DNA of 64,000 nucleotides from Anaerolinea thermophila (GTDB taxonomy: Bacteria; Chloroflexota; Anaerolineae; Anaerolineales; Anaerolineaceae), in contig NZ_DYHZ01000005.1 of assembly GCF_020723905.1 (NCBI RefSeq), forward strand, positions 186,001 through 250,000. The letters run 5' to 3'. Below the pieces are notes generated by a model, which saw nothing but the letters and a program-made list of their open reading frames with translations, was not told the DNA's origin and ran no database searches. How positions within the stretch are numbered: position 1 is the first letter of the stretch; each line of letters opens with the position of its first letter. Shown here piece by piece: positions 19,619-28,450 of this stretch. The translations under genes were made by a program, and so were the position numbers.

Positions 19619-20839
19619 ATGTCAATGTTGTCAATTGTGATCCCTGCATACAATGAAGAGCACGGTATTGCAGAAATAATGAATAGGGTCTTACAAATTC
19701 GAGATGAATTGAAAAAAGTAGGCATCTTTGAAATGGAACTCCTGGTTGTTAATGATGGCAGCCGGGATAGGACAGCAGAAGAAGCCAGCAAGGTTGCCGA
19801 ACAATTTGATTGCGTGCGTGTGCTTTCTCATCCGAAAAACCGGGGGTATGGAGCAGCCTTAAAAACAGGGTTTAATGAAGCCCGCGGAGAACTCATTGGA
19901 TTTCTGGATGCAGATGGTACTTATCCACCAGAATACTTCCCACAGTTATGCCTGGCGGCTTTGAATGGTGCCGATCTGGTCATTGGGTCTCGTATGGCAG
20001 GGGCAGAAAGCAAAATGCCCTTAACACGCAGGATTGGCAACATTATTTTTGCAAATCTCCTAAATGTTTTAGGATGGCAAAGAATTACCGATAGTGCTTC
20101 TGGTATGCGTGTATTTCGCAAAGAAATTTTGAGGAGACTTTCGCCGCTACCCGATGGTTTGAATCTTACTCCCGTAATGAGCACAAGGGCAGTTCACGAA
20201 GGAATCAAGATGGTGGAAGTACCCATTCCTTACAGCGAAAGGGTAGGACGCTCAAAACTCAGTGTAATTCGAGACGGGACCAGATTTTTCCAGTCCATGG
20301 TTTGGACTGTTTTAGGATATAACCCTGTTCGTGTTTTGGGCATACTTGGGTTGGCTGGGGTGATACCTGCAGGATTAATAGGACTTGGACTGGTTGTTGC
20401 TCGATTGATGGGAATCACTACTTTAGGCCCCTGGGGCGTGGTAGCGGTTTTTACCGCGCTGGTTTTAGGCGTGACTGGTGTAAGCCTTTTTGCTTTGGGA
20501 GCGACTTTTAACTACATTGTGTCTTTGTTTTACAAGATCCCAATCCGGCAAGGTTTGTTTGGTAAACCCATTTTTAAGAAACCTTTGGAGCAGCAGTTTG
20601 GATGGATGGGACTGCTCTCTGTTCTGGGTGGTTTAATCATTGGAGTAGTCAGTCTGGTTCTGGGATTATCAGGATGGGAAATTACTCGACTATGGCTGTA
20701 TTTACTCGGTGGAGCACTGTTGACATTGGTAGGAGTTCAACTGATGATTTACTGGATTTTGATTCGCATTTTAGGTGAATTAAGCCAGAGGGAACTGCTC
20801 ACTGAGAAGGATCTTAACGGTGATTTTCTTGAGGAATGA
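19619..20839 (+). CDS. GT2-family membrane glycosyltransferase
   Basis: 406 residues. The N-terminal GT-A domain has IPAYNEE (8-14), VNDGSRDRT (44-52) and the metal-binding DAD at 97-99 in [14 protein letters not shown]. The C-terminal third has four hydrophobic segments in two pairs (about 240-305 and 335-390), the layout of polyprenyl-phosphate sugar synthases of the DPM1-like group. It could make the lipid-linked sugar donor used by the three GT-C enzymes in this locus, which is inference. It starts 20 bases after the acyltransferase and is 13 bases ahead of the radical SAM gene. Confidence 0.88.
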   Translation: MSMLSIVIPAYNEEHGIAEIMNRVLQIRDELKKVGIFEMELLVVNDGSRDRTAEEASKVAEQFDCVRVLSHPKNRGYGAALKTGFNEARGELIGFLDADGTYPPEYFPQLCLAALNGADLVIGSRMAGAESKMPLTRRIGNIIFANLLNVLGWQRITDSASGMRVFRKEILRRLSPLPDGLNLTPVMSTRAVHEGIKMVEVPIPYSERVGRSKLSVIRDGTRFFQSMVWTVLGYNPVRVLGILGLAGVIPAGLIGLGLVVARLMGITTLGPWGVVAVFTALVLGVTGVSLFALGATFNYIVSLFYKIPIRQGLFGKPIFKKPLEQQFGWMGLLSVLGGLIIGVVSLVLGLSGWEITRLWLYLLGGALLTLVGVQLMIYWILIRILGELSQRELLTEKDLNGDFLEE

Positions 20840-20851
20840 AAGGAGTTAGAA

Positions 20852-22486
20852 ATGGAACAACAACAACGAGAATTTAAAAATCTTGGTACCGCGCGCATTG
20901 CGAAACTTCGCGAATCCAATTTCCCAAATGCAGATGAGATCGTGAGGGACTCTATACACAATCGAGAGCGATCTGCAGATGCCGTTGATATTTTACTGGT
21001 AAACCCTCCATCTCCTGATGGAGGAATCTGGATTCGTTCTCAACACCGGGTTGGCAGACGTTCCCGCGAGAACATGGTCTGGCCACAGGTATCTCTTGCT
21101 CAAATGGCAGCCATTCTACGAGATGCCTATACAGTCAAAGTGATAGATTGCATTGGTTCACGAATCGGGTGGAAGGAATTTAAGGCGTTACTTGACCGTT
21201 ATCAGCCCAAATACTACCTGACACAGGTTACTGCACCGACGCTGGAAAATGATATGTATGGAGTTTTCCTGGCAAAAAACCGTGGTGCAAAGACCATGGC
21301 ATTTGGCACTCACGTCACTCCCATCCCTGTGGAAACTATGAGAGGATTCGTTTCATTGGATTATGTGCTGTATGGTGAACCTGACCTGACCATTAGGGAT
21401 TTACTCGATCATCTGGAAAACAAAGTTAACCAGCGCCCTCCAGAAATTCAAGTGATGTTTGATAAGGAAATGGGATACAAGCCTTCTATTGAAGAGGGCG
21501 TGTTGAACATGGCTGGCATTCGGGGCATTGTCTGGAGAAGAGGAGAAGAAATCATAAAAAACCCTCCCAGACCGTTTATTGCCGACCTGGATGATTTGCC
21601 TATTCCTGCACATGAACTCTTGCCGTTGAAGAGTTACCGGATGCCAATGATGAAAGGACCATTTACTTTTATTGTTACCAGCCGGGGTTGTACAGCGGGA
21701 TGTACTTACTGTATCAAACATGTTTCCTATCAATACACAGTAAGGTTGCGCTCCCCTGAAAAGATTGTGGAAGAACTTTGGGTCTTAAAGAACCTGGGGA
21801 TTAATAATATTCACATGTACGCTGATCTTTTCACTGTGAGTCGTGATCAGGTTGTTGAGTTGTGTCGGCTAATTATTGATCAGGGATTGAAAATCAAGTG
21901 GACTTGCAATAGCCGTGTGGATTATGTGGATGAAGAGATGCTTAATCTCATGGCTAAAGCCGGTTGCTGGTTTATTTCCTGGGGCATTGAAAGCGGAAAT
22001 GAGCAAATCCTCCGACACGCTCGTAAAGGAGCATATCCCGAAAGAGCCATTCATTCCCTCACACTTGCCAGGAAGGCGGGTATTCGCAACTGGGGATATT
22101 TCATCATTGGTTTACCCGGTGAAACTGAAGAGACAATCCGTCAGACGATTGATTTTGCTAAAGCGCTTCCTTTGGACCTGGCTCTTTTCCATATCGCTGC
22201 CCCGTATCCGGGAACGCCATTTTTCTTCGAGGTTGTCCGAGAAGGCTGGTTCCGAAAAGGAACTCGTTGGGAACAGGTGGATATGGACAAAGAAACCGTT
22301 TTGGATTACCCGCATTTATCTGCAGAGCGAATGATGTACTGGCAGCGAAGGGCATTCCGCGAATGGGCTTTTCGTCCAGGTCCTATGTTGACTTACTTGA
22401 AAATGTTATTGTCGGATGTTCACACATTTAAGATCGCCCTTGACGTTGGCATACAAACCTTGCGCTGGCAGATAAAGGGCTCGTAA
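20852..22486 (+). CDS. radical SAM protein with cobalamin-binding-like N-terminal domain
   Basis: 544 residues. Residues about 45-190 resemble the B12-binding Rossmann domain (VDILLVNPPSPDGG, a later GEPD segment), but the DxHxxG ligand motif is not visible. The radical SAM cluster cysteines are C280, C284 and C287 in SRGCTAGCTYCIKH. The core continues with WGIESGNEQILRHARKGA and GYFIIGLPGETEETI, typical of the BchE/HpnJ-like class E group. The substrate is unknown. AAAGGAGTT precedes the ATG. It lies between a GT2 and the SIS-GAF gene, so a role in modifying a surface sugar or lipid is a reasonable guess, no more. Confidence 0.8.
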   Translation: MEQQQREFKNLGTARIAKLRESNFPNADEIVRDSIHNRERSADAVDILLVNPPSPDGGIWIRSQHRVGRRSRENMVWPQVSLAQMAAILRDAYTVKVIDCIGSRIGWKEFKALLDRYQPKYYLTQVTAPTLENDMYGVFLAKNRGAKTMAFGTHVTPIPVETMRGFVSLDYVLYGEPDLTIRDLLDHLENKVNQRPPEIQVMFDKEMGYKPSIEEGVLNMAGIRGIVWRRGEEIIKNPPRPFIADLDDLPIPAHELLPLKSYRMPMMKGPFTFIVTSRGCTAGCTYCIKHVSYQYTVRLRSPEKIVEELWVLKNLGINNIHMYADLFTVSRDQVVELCRLIIDQGLKIKWTCNSRVDYVDEEMLNLMAKAGCWFISWGIESGNEQILRHARKGAYPERAIHSLTLARKAGIRNWGYFIIGLPGETEETIRQTIDFAKALPLDLALFHIAAPYPGTPFFFEVVREGWFRKGTRWEQVDMDKETVLDYPHLSAERMMYWQRRAFREWAFRPGPMLTYLKMLLSDVHTFKIALDVGIQTLRWQIKGS

Positions 22487-22520
22487 TGGTGCAGTTAAGC
22501 AAACATGGAGGTTTATAGTT

Positions 22521-23663
22521 ATGGGACACTTAGATGAGTACATGAAAGACCTAAAAAGTGTAATTGACAGAATTCCCCTTGAAAAAGTTGAAGAGATTAT
22601 CCAGTTGCTGCATCAAACCCGGATGAATGGGAAGCAGGTTTTTATTCTAGGAAATGGGGGTAGCGCTTCGACAGCCTCTCATATGGTTTGTGATCTGGCT
22701 AAAAATACCAGGAAACAGGGTTTACCTCATTTCCGTGTTTTTGGCTTGACCGATAACATGGCAATCATGACTGCTTATGCCAATGATGAAGGGTATGATA
22801 CGGTTTTTGCAAATCAACTGGATAATTTAATTGAGGCTGGGGATCTGGTCATTGCCATTTCGGCGAGTGGAAATTCTCCAAACGTAATAAAAGCAGTGGA
22901 GTTAGCCAACCAGAGACGAGCCATTACTGTTGGCTTTACGGGAATGACGGGGGGAAAACTGATACATCTTGCACAAATATCGATTCATGTTCCAAGCATG
23001 CGAATTGAACAGGTTGAGGATGTTCATCTCATGTTAGAGCATATGATTTGTAGTGCCATAAAGAACCTTGAAATTCCTGTTCAGACCGGAGAAATTATCA
23101 CTCAAGAACCTCTAGATAAGGCAGAACAGTTATTTGGATTCCCGGTGGCTACTGAAAGTCAATTTCAGTTTGATCAATCGGAATTGCTTGAGGTCATTAC
23201 CAGAGAATTTTCCGAAAAACTGGACCTTCACGAATTTTTACCGAAAATTTTAGATTTCACCGTACAATCCGTGGGGGCGACCAGTGGTTCCATTGTTGTG
23301 CTTGATGAGAATGGGGAAGTGATTGAGGGAGCCATTACCTATGCCGGGGAAGTTCTTCGAAAGTCTACAAACACCTTAAATCGCGCCACCCAGGAAGGTT
23401 TGGCTAACTGGGTGATTGAAAATCGTCAACCGGCTCTGGTAGAAAACACTATGAGAGATCCACGTTGGATGAAGTCTGAACCGCAAAAAGTCCAGACAGA
23501 TGTAGCGCGTTCAGCCATTTGTGTTCCCTTGATGGTGCAGGATCGTGTGGCAGGAGTGTTAACACTCAGTCGTACTTCACCTTATCATTTCACCATGGAA
23601 GATTTAGCCATGCTGACAACGATAACTGTTGCAATTTCTTATTCTTTCAGGCGAAAAGCCTGA
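22521..23663 (+). CDS. SIS-domain sugar isomerase (GmhA-like) fused to a GAF domain
   Basis: 380 residues. Residues 1-190 are a SIS domain close to phosphoheptose isomerase: LGNGGSASTASHMVCDLAKN (43-62), the phosphate loop IAISASGNSPNVIKA and the C-terminal EDVHLMLEHMI with the conserved Glu and His. After a linker, residues about 215-378 form a GAF domain (DLHEFLPKILDFTVQSVGAT, then CVPLMVQDRVAGVLTLSR). GmhA makes D-glycero-D-manno-heptose 7-phosphate from sedoheptulose 7-phosphate, and stands alone at about 190 residues. A GAF fusion suggests ligand control of the isomerase. GGAGG precedes the ATG. It ends the plus-strand glycan locus. Confidence 0.85.
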   Translation: MGHLDEYMKDLKSVIDRIPLEKVEEIIQLLHQTRMNGKQVFILGNGGSASTASHMVCDLAKNTRKQGLPHFRVFGLTDNMAIMTAYANDEGYDTVFANQLDNLIEAGDLVIAISASGNSPNVIKAVELANQRRAITVGFTGMTGGKLIHLAQISIHVPSMRIEQVEDVHLMLEHMICSAIKNLEIPVQTGEIITQEPLDKAEQLFGFPVATESQFQFDQSELLEVITREFSEKLDLHEFLPKILDFTVQSVGATSGSIVVLDENGEVIEGAITYAGEVLRKSTNTLNRATQEGLANWVIENRQPALVENTMRDPRWMKSEPQKVQTDVARSAICVPLMVQDRVAGVLTLSRTSPYHFTMEDLAMLTTITVAISYSFRRKA

Positions 23664-23682
23664 GAAAATTTTGATAAAACCA

Positions 23683-23710
23683 TTGCCAACATCAAAAATT
23701 GCGGTATAAT
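23683..23710 (+). promoter_or_regulatory. tRNA-Pro promoter
   Basis: TTGCCA at 23683-23688 and a perfect TATAAT at 23705-23710 with a 16-base spacer, ending 12 bases before the tRNA 5' end. Confidence 0.75.
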
Positions 23711-23722
23711 TACAACAGCAAT

Positions 23723-23797
23723 CGGGGCGTGGCGCAGCCCGGCTAGCGCGCTTGCATGGGGTGCAAGAGGTCGAAGGTTCAAATCCTTTCGCCCCGA
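23723..23797 (+). tRNA. tRNA-Pro (anticodon GGG)
   Basis: A 75-base cloverleaf. The acceptor stem CGGGGCG pairs with CGCCCCG (23790-23796) with discriminator A. The anticodon stem CTTGC/GCAAG encloses the loop ATGGGGT, giving anticodon GGG. The T-arm is GAAGG-TTCAAAT-CCTTT. CCA is not encoded. It reads codons CCC and CCT. Confidence 0.95.
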
Positions 23798-23798
23798 C

Positions 23799-23832
23799 AA
23801 GAACCACCTTTAGGGGGGTGGTTCTTTTGTTT
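23799..23832 (+). terminator. intrinsic terminator after tRNA-Pro
   Basis: A 10-bp stem AAGAACCACC (23799-23808) with GGTGGTTCTT (23817-23826), an 8-base loop and a T-rich tail TTGTTTT. Confidence 0.85.
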
Positions 23833-23834
23833 TC

Positions 23835-23863
23835 TTGTAGTGTTTAGAGTAGGTGCATATAAT
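23835..23863 (+). promoter_or_regulatory. promoter ahead of the broken glycosyltransferase
   Basis: TTGTAG at 23835-23840 and TATAAT at 23858-23863 with a 17-base spacer. The promoter is intact although the gene behind it is not, and it may now drive the L,D-transpeptidase at 24264. Confidence 0.55.
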
Positions 23864-23899
23864 CAGACATTATGATGAGACAAATAATTGCAGTGACAC

Positions 23900-24249
23900 T
23901 TGAGGGTGCTTATTTATCGATCAATATGGTTTTTAGCGATGTTCAGTATTCATTTGCTGATACTCATTTTGCTCTTTTTTGTCCGTTCAGATCGAAAACG
24001 CCCTGTTACCGGAAACCTTAACCAGTTTCCACGGTTGCTTGTCCAATTGCCGATTTATAATGAAAGATATGTTGTACTACGTGGGGAGAACTAATCCTCT
24101 CTTTATATGGTATCTCTGCAGCAATCTTGGTGTTTCATAAATTGCCGGCTGCAGTTCCGTTGTTTATTAGTCTGGCGTTTACAATGAACGCTTTTTCAGA
24201 GATGGTTTATGCCCTGCGGAAAAGGGCAAAAGTTTATCAGTTGGTATAG
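23900..24249 (+). pseudogene. GT2 (cellulose-synthase-like) glycosyltransferase remnant with internal deletion
   Basis: The 5' part (TTG at 23900) encodes a transmembrane segment followed by FPRLLVQLPIYNERYVV, the start of the catalytic domain in roughly 490-residue Chloroflexi GT2 enzymes, and then stops at 24094. From about 24082 another frame encodes a hydrophobic C-terminal piece (GISAAILVFHKLPAAVPLF, then FTMNAFSEMVYALRKR) ending at 24249. The middle of roughly 380 residues, with the DXD and QxxRW region, is absent, and the two pieces are in different frames. I read this as one deletion plus frame loss. The exact joint, between about 24070 and 24110, is uncertain. The promoter remains. 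Confidence 0.7.
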
Positions 24250-24263
24250 CACTGAGCTTTGAG

Positions 24264-25307
24264 ATGAAGAAATACGAGATGAATCGTCGGGAATTCCTCA
24301 AATTAATCGGGTTGGGATTAGGCTCGTTGGCGTTCCGTCCCTTACTTTATTACCCTGAATCGGGATATAGCGGGGATATTTTGCGTGTAGCCACATACTC
24401 GGTTTCCGTTTACAAAGAGCCAAACGACAAAAGTCCCATTTTATACCAGCGATATAGGGATGAATTAATCAATGTGTATGAAGAAGTCATTTCTCCCCAT
24501 GGACCCGGCTATAATCCGATATGGTATCGGGTATGGAGAGGTTATATACACAGTGCCAGATTGCAAAAAGTAAAATTCCAACTTAATTCTGTAATTAACG
24601 AGATTCCTGAAGGCGGAAAACTTGCAGAAGTAACCGTTCCTTTTACTCAGTCTTTCCGTTATATCCCATGGCGAAAGAAATGGGAACCCGTATATCGCCT
24701 TTATTTTGAATCCACTCATTGGGTAACGGGAATTGAGCAGGGACCCGATGGAAAAGCCTGGTACCGCATTCATGATGAATTACTGGAATTCCATTATTTT
24801 GTTCCTGCTGAGCATCTTCGGTTGATTCCGGATGAGGAATTTTCTCCAATCTCTCCGGAAGTAAAACCATGGGAGAAAACCATAGATGTGTCCATTGCCA
24901 GACAGGAACTTATCTGCTATGAGGGAGCGAAAGAAGTTCTTCGTTCTCGCGTTTCCACCGGGGTTTCGCGATGGAATCCAGATCCCAATGCCGTCCCGAC
25001 AGAAACGCCCACCGGAGAGTTCCATATTTTTTCCAAAATGCCCTCCAAACATATGGGGAATGGGCAGGTGACTGCGGATATCGAGGCATATGAACTGGTA
25101 GGAGTTCCATGGACCTGTTTCTTTGTTGAGACCGGAGTTGCCATTCACGGTACATTCTGGCATCGTAACTGGGGGACCCCTATGAGTAGAGGATGTGTGA
25201 ATGTGCCTACGGAGATTGCGAAATGGATTTTTCGGTGGACAACCCCTGTGTGTGCCCCAGGGGTATGGGAGCAGAATGGTTATGGAACTCTGGTTGTGGT
25301 TCATTAG
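24264..25307 (+). CDS. Tat-exported L,D-transpeptidase (YkuD family)
   Basis: 347 residues. The N-terminus NRREFLKLIGLGLGSLAF is a twin-arginine signal. An SH3-like segment follows (about 38-95: LRVATYSVSVYKEPNDKS, then YIHSARLQKV). The catalytic YkuD domain starts near 208 (KTIDVSIARQELICYEG) and carries His295 in HGTFWHRN and the nucleophile Cys311 in SRGCVNVP. The family makes 3-3 cross-links in peptidoglycan or attaches proteins to it outside the membrane. The start is uncertain: ATG at 24264 or at 24279, neither with a good ribosome site. Its stop overlaps the end of convergent hemW by four bases. Confidence 0.92.
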   Translation: MKKYEMNRREFLKLIGLGLGSLAFRPLLYYPESGYSGDILRVATYSVSVYKEPNDKSPILYQRYRDELINVYEEVISPHGPGYNPIWYRVWRGYIHSARLQKVKFQLNSVINEIPEGGKLAEVTVPFTQSFRYIPWRKKWEPVYRLYFESTHWVTGIEQGPDGKAWYRIHDELLEFHYFVPAEHLRLIPDEEFSPISPEVKPWEKTIDVSIARQELICYEGAKEVLRSRVSTGVSRWNPDPNAVPTETPTGEFHIFSKMPSKHMGNGQVTADIEAYELVGVPWTCFFVETGVAIHGTFWHRNWGTPMSRGCVNVPTEIAKWIFRWTTPVCAPGVWEQNGYGTLVVVH

Positions 25308-26485
25308 ACAAAGTGGATAAATACCTGATTTCCCAATAATTTCCCTTTTCTGGTCAGGCGAAGGTTCCTTTGGTTGTTGCACCATTCAATCAAATCACGA
25401 GAAAGTAGAAAGTTAATTTCTTTTTTAAAAATTTCAAGCAAAGAAACTCCAAACCGTGAATAGAAATCTTCTAACTGTACTCCATTGTGGGTTAGTCGGA
25501 GTCCCACCATCATATATTCTTTCATTTGTTCCTGAAAATCTAATTTGAGCACCCGATCATTTGCCGGACTGGTGGGAAATGCTTGCGCAATTAAGTGGTT
25601 GATCTGATGGATATATTTTGGAATTGCACGCACGTTCTCTGTTCTGATGTTTTCAAAAAAACCATGTGCTCCAGCACCAAAACCCAAATAAGGTAAATAA
25701 TTCCAGTATTGCAGATTATGACGGCACATTTGCCATTCTCCATTTTTGCCTGGTTTTGCCCAGTTAGATATTTCGTATTGTAAAAACCCGAATTCTGCCA
25801 GATAATCCATGGAAAATTCATACATCTCTGCTGTTTCATCTTCCGATGGCATGATGGTTTTTCCTTTTTCCACCCATTGATGAAGAGGCGTGCCTTCTTC
25901 TACTGTAAGGCAGTACAGGGATAAATGTTCTGGGTCAAGGGATAGGGCAAAGTCAAGAGAATATTTCCAGGTATCCATTGTTTGACCCGGAATGCCAAAC
26001 ATTAAATCCAGATTGATATTTTCGAAACCTGCTTGTCTGGCAAATCGTATAGATTGTTTTACATCATCTGGGGTATGTGTTCTTGTCAGAAGACTTAATT
26101 CTTCCTGGACAGCGCTTTGCATCCCAATCGATAGCCGGTTTACCCCTGCCAGCCTTAACGTTTCCAATAATTCTGGCTCTACACTCCCTGGATTGGCTTC
26201 CAGCGTAATTTCCGCTTCTTCCAGAATGAGAAATTGGGATCTTATGGCGGTCAGAATTTTTTGAATAAAAATTGCCGGAATAAAAGAGGGTGTGCCTCCA
26301 CCAAAAAAAATAGTATGAACTGGGAACATTTGTGGAGCGGCATTACCGACCAGGGTAATTTCTTTGCACAAGGCATCTACATATGATGGAATCCACTTTT
26401 CCATCCCGGCGTATGTGTTGAAATCGCAGTAAGCGCAACGATGGACGCAAAAGGGGATATGAATATAAATACTGACCGGAATCAT
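25304..26485 (-). CDS. hemW: HemW-like radical SAM protein (heme chaperone / coproporphyrinogen oxidase family)
   Basis: 393 residues from the ATG at 26485. The cluster cysteines are C13, C17 and C20 in FCVHRCAYCDF. The family markers FFGGGTPSFIP, NRLSIGMQS and CRHNLQYWNY follow; the HNxxYW motif and the short N-terminus favour HemW over true HemN. HemW is regarded as a heme-trafficking protein. A longer frame from the TTG at 26521 has no ribosome site and runs ahead of the conserved N-terminus. It is the last gene of the minus-strand unit carrying the Cys-Ala tail protein, but its presence there may be coincidence. The 44 bases to the methyltransferase stop suggest one transcript. Confidence 0.85.
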   Translation of the reverse strand: MIPVSIYIHIPFCVHRCAYCDFNTYAGMEKWIPSYVDALCKEITLVGNAAPQMFPVHTIFFGGGTPSFIPAIFIQKILTAIRSQFLILEEAEITLEANPGSVEPELLETLRLAGVNRLSIGMQSAVQEELSLLTRTHTPDDVKQSIRFARQAGFENINLDLMFGIPGQTMDTWKYSLDFALSLDPEHLSLYCLTVEEGTPLHQWVEKGKTIMPSEDETAEMYEFSMDYLAEFGFLQYEISNWAKPGKNGEWQMCRHNLQYWNYLPYLGFGAGAHGFFENIRTENVRAIPKYIHQINHLIAQAFPTSPANDRVLKLDFQEQMKEYMMVGLRLTHNGVQLEDFYSRFGVSLLEIFKKEINFLLSRDLIEWCNNQRNLRLTRKGKLLGNQVFIHFV

Positions 26486-26529
26486 TGGTGTGAAGATATC
26501 ATAATAGGAGAGTAATTGCAATACAGGTT

Positions 26530-27306
26530 TTAATCTGGAACCTGACCGTATGCATAAAAAGTGGGCACAAATGAAATGCGCCGACCGGATATGAAATGCC
26601 GGAAGTCACGTTGGCGATAAGACTGAACCTCGTCCATTGAAAGGTAATAAAGAAGATCCTTCTCAATCGTTTCCCATTCTTGCTCAAATTGTGTTGGTTC
26701 TTGTGGAAAATTCCACTCGCCGCTGTACACTCCTGTAGTGATGTGTGTAAGTCCACATTTGCTAAACAATGCCGATAATTGCCTTCCCATGGTTGGGATA
26801 ATACCTCTTTGAACCAGTGATTGTGTCTGCATCTTTCCGATGTCAGCCGTATCTTGTGGAAAGTCAATCCTTGCTTCGTAATCAGGTTCTGCAATGGCAA
26901 CAATCCACCCTGAAGGCATGGTGACTCGAATCATTTCCTTCAATGCGTCTTCAGGGGATTTTAACCAGAGAAAGACAAAGTGAGTCATTACGCAGTGGAA
27001 ATACTTTGAAGGGAATGGGAGATGATATATATCTGCCTGAGCGTGAAAATAAACAGCAGGATGCTGATAATGGCTATAACGTACCATATCAAAGTCAATA
27101 TCTATAGAGTGAACTTGAGCCCCATAGGAAATGGTTATATCTTCACTCAGGACCCCAGTTCCACAGCCGGCATCCAGAATACGAAAATGTTCTGGAAAAC
27201 GATGACGGAAAAAGAAATCCCGGAAAGGACGCGTCCATTTCGATTGACGCTGGAACAAACGGTCAAGATATTCTATTGACGATTTTTCGTCTCTCAATGG
27301 CGGCAT
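26530..27306 (-). CDS. class I SAM-dependent methyltransferase, cassette member
   Basis: 258 residues. Motif I RILDAGCGTGVLSEDI is near residue 43, followed by HSIDIDFDMVRYS (motif II) and AQADIYHLPFPSKYFHCVMTHFVFLWL (motif III/IV region), VTMPSGWIVAIAEPDYEARID. The substrate is unknown. Its start overlaps the end of the degenerate radical SAM gene by 44 bases, so the two are translationally coupled and probably work in one pathway. This makes it a candidate methylating enzyme or chaperone-like partner in the Cys-Ala tail system, by inference. HemW lies 44 bases downstream. Confidence 0.8.
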   Translation of the reverse strand: MPPLRDEKSSIEYLDRLFQRQSKWTRPFRDFFFRHRFPEHFRILDAGCGTGVLSEDITISYGAQVHSIDIDFDMVRYSHYQHPAVYFHAQADIYHLPFPSKYFHCVMTHFVFLWLKSPEDALKEMIRVTMPSGWIVAIAEPDYEARIDFPQDTADIGKMQTQSLVQRGIIPTMGRQLSALFSKCGLTHITTGVYSGEWNFPQEPTQFEQEWETIEKDLLYYLSMDEVQSYRQRDFRHFISGRRISFVPTFYAYGQVPD

Positions 27307-28450
27307 TCCAAATGGTTTCCCAGGAGTCTTTTAGAAAGTTTCCTAAAACTTGAAATTCGCCTTGTGAAAGCAATACATCTCCGTCCGGTTCTACGTAAAG
27401 CGATGAATATCCGGTGATCGTTTCTTTGTTCTCTTCAGATAGCGCAATCTCCAGTGCAACCGGATGGAGACGAGAATAAGGGACAGGGATATCCCAAATC
27501 AGGGAAATTCCCATTTCAGCAATTTTATCTCTCGCCCAAAAGACTTCGTCCCTGAAATCCAGGGAATTTGTGGATAGAGATAAGTTTCGGATGCCTTTCT
27601 GTTGAAGATGTTCGAACAAGTCTATGTATTCATGGCGTTTCTGATGAGTAATAGTAATGTGGACAGCTATGGAAATATCCTGCCTGATCAGGATATCCAG
27701 TTTTTCCCAGATCTCTTGATCACCTTCCTGGAAAATGATCATGATGTGATCCAATCCGCAATCATTAATCAGGTGTTGAGCGGTTTGCTCTGTCAGAGAG
27801 TAACCTGTAGAGAGCAAACCCGTCACCATTCCTAATTTACTGGCATACAGGATCAATTCCGGGCATTCTTCTCGCAGCAAAGGTTCACCACCGGTAAAAA
27901 TGACATGAGGTATTCCTGCATCCCATGCTTTTTTCAGAATAGTTTTCCATTCTTCGGCACGAAGATCAGTCTTAACCCGTTCCACCGGCGCAGAACGAAG
28001 ATAAGAAAGATCGGGATGACGATAGGTCAATGCACAATCTAGCCGATAAGGAGCAGACATTGCTCCGGTGTTTACTTCTACTCTTTCAATCCCCAGATAA
28101 GCAACAGGATCCACATCGGGAAGATTTAAAAGATTTTCTAGTTGACCGGTAAAGGCATTAAGATCAGCCGCTGCTTGTTCTCTGGAAATCCCATATCGCT
28201 TTTGTATCGTTTTAATGATTTGATCGTCTGTCCGATTTTCAAGTAAATGGTAAGTCAGTTCTGTCGCGGTTTGATTTAAGTGTAAAACAATGCTTCCATT
28301 CAGGATCATGATTCCAGTCCCATTTTTTTCTACCCTGAGGTGGACCTTGTTGGGAATGGAAGATTGTAATCTGAGAGTCCCACTGTAATTCCCTGCGGGG
28401 ATGGGCTGATAGGCAGGAAAAAATCGGTTGAAAATTTCAGGAAAGTTCAT
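27263..28450 (-). CDS. degenerate radical SAM paralogue with PqqD-like N-domain, all cluster cysteines lost
   Basis: 395 residues. It aligns over its length with the neighbouring radical SAM enzyme: a PqqD-like domain (about 30-110), then LTYRHPDLSYLR where the neighbour has ITYRCNNQCAHCYN. The three ligand cysteines are replaced by His145, Ser149 and Arg152 without any gap. The SAM-binding FTGGEP (185-190) is kept. The SPASM part (SSLYVEPDGDVLLSQGEF, LGNFLKDSWETIWN) has no cysteine and the protein ends before the usual CGGGCP. It cannot bind the radical SAM cluster in the normal way, so I read it as a pseudoenzyme, perhaps a substrate-binding partner. It overlaps the active copy by 14 bases and the methyltransferase by 44. 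Confidence 0.85.
   Translation of the reverse strand: MNFPEIFNRFFPAYQPIPAGNYSGTLRLQSSIPNKVHLRVEKNGTGIMILNGSIVLHLNQTATELTYHLLENRTDDQIIKTIQKRYGISREQAAADLNAFTGQLENLLNLPDVDPVAYLGIERVEVNTGAMSAPYRLDCALTYRHPDLSYLRSAPVERVKTDLRAEEWKTILKKAWDAGIPHVIFTGGEPLLREECPELILYASKLGMVTGLLSTGYSLTEQTAQHLINDCGLDHIMIIFQEGDQEIWEKLDILIRQDISIAVHITITHQKRHEYIDLFEHLQQKGIRNLSLSTNSLDFRDEVFWARDKIAEMGISLIWDIPVPYSRLHPVALEIALSEENKETITGYSSLYVEPDGDVLLSQGEFQVLGNFLKDSWETIWNAAIERRKIVNRIS

Noticed and set aside
24780-25385. 201-codon antisense frame across the L,D-transpeptidase
   Set aside because: Covers the catalytic domain of a clear gene and the end of hemW, with no recognisable domain.
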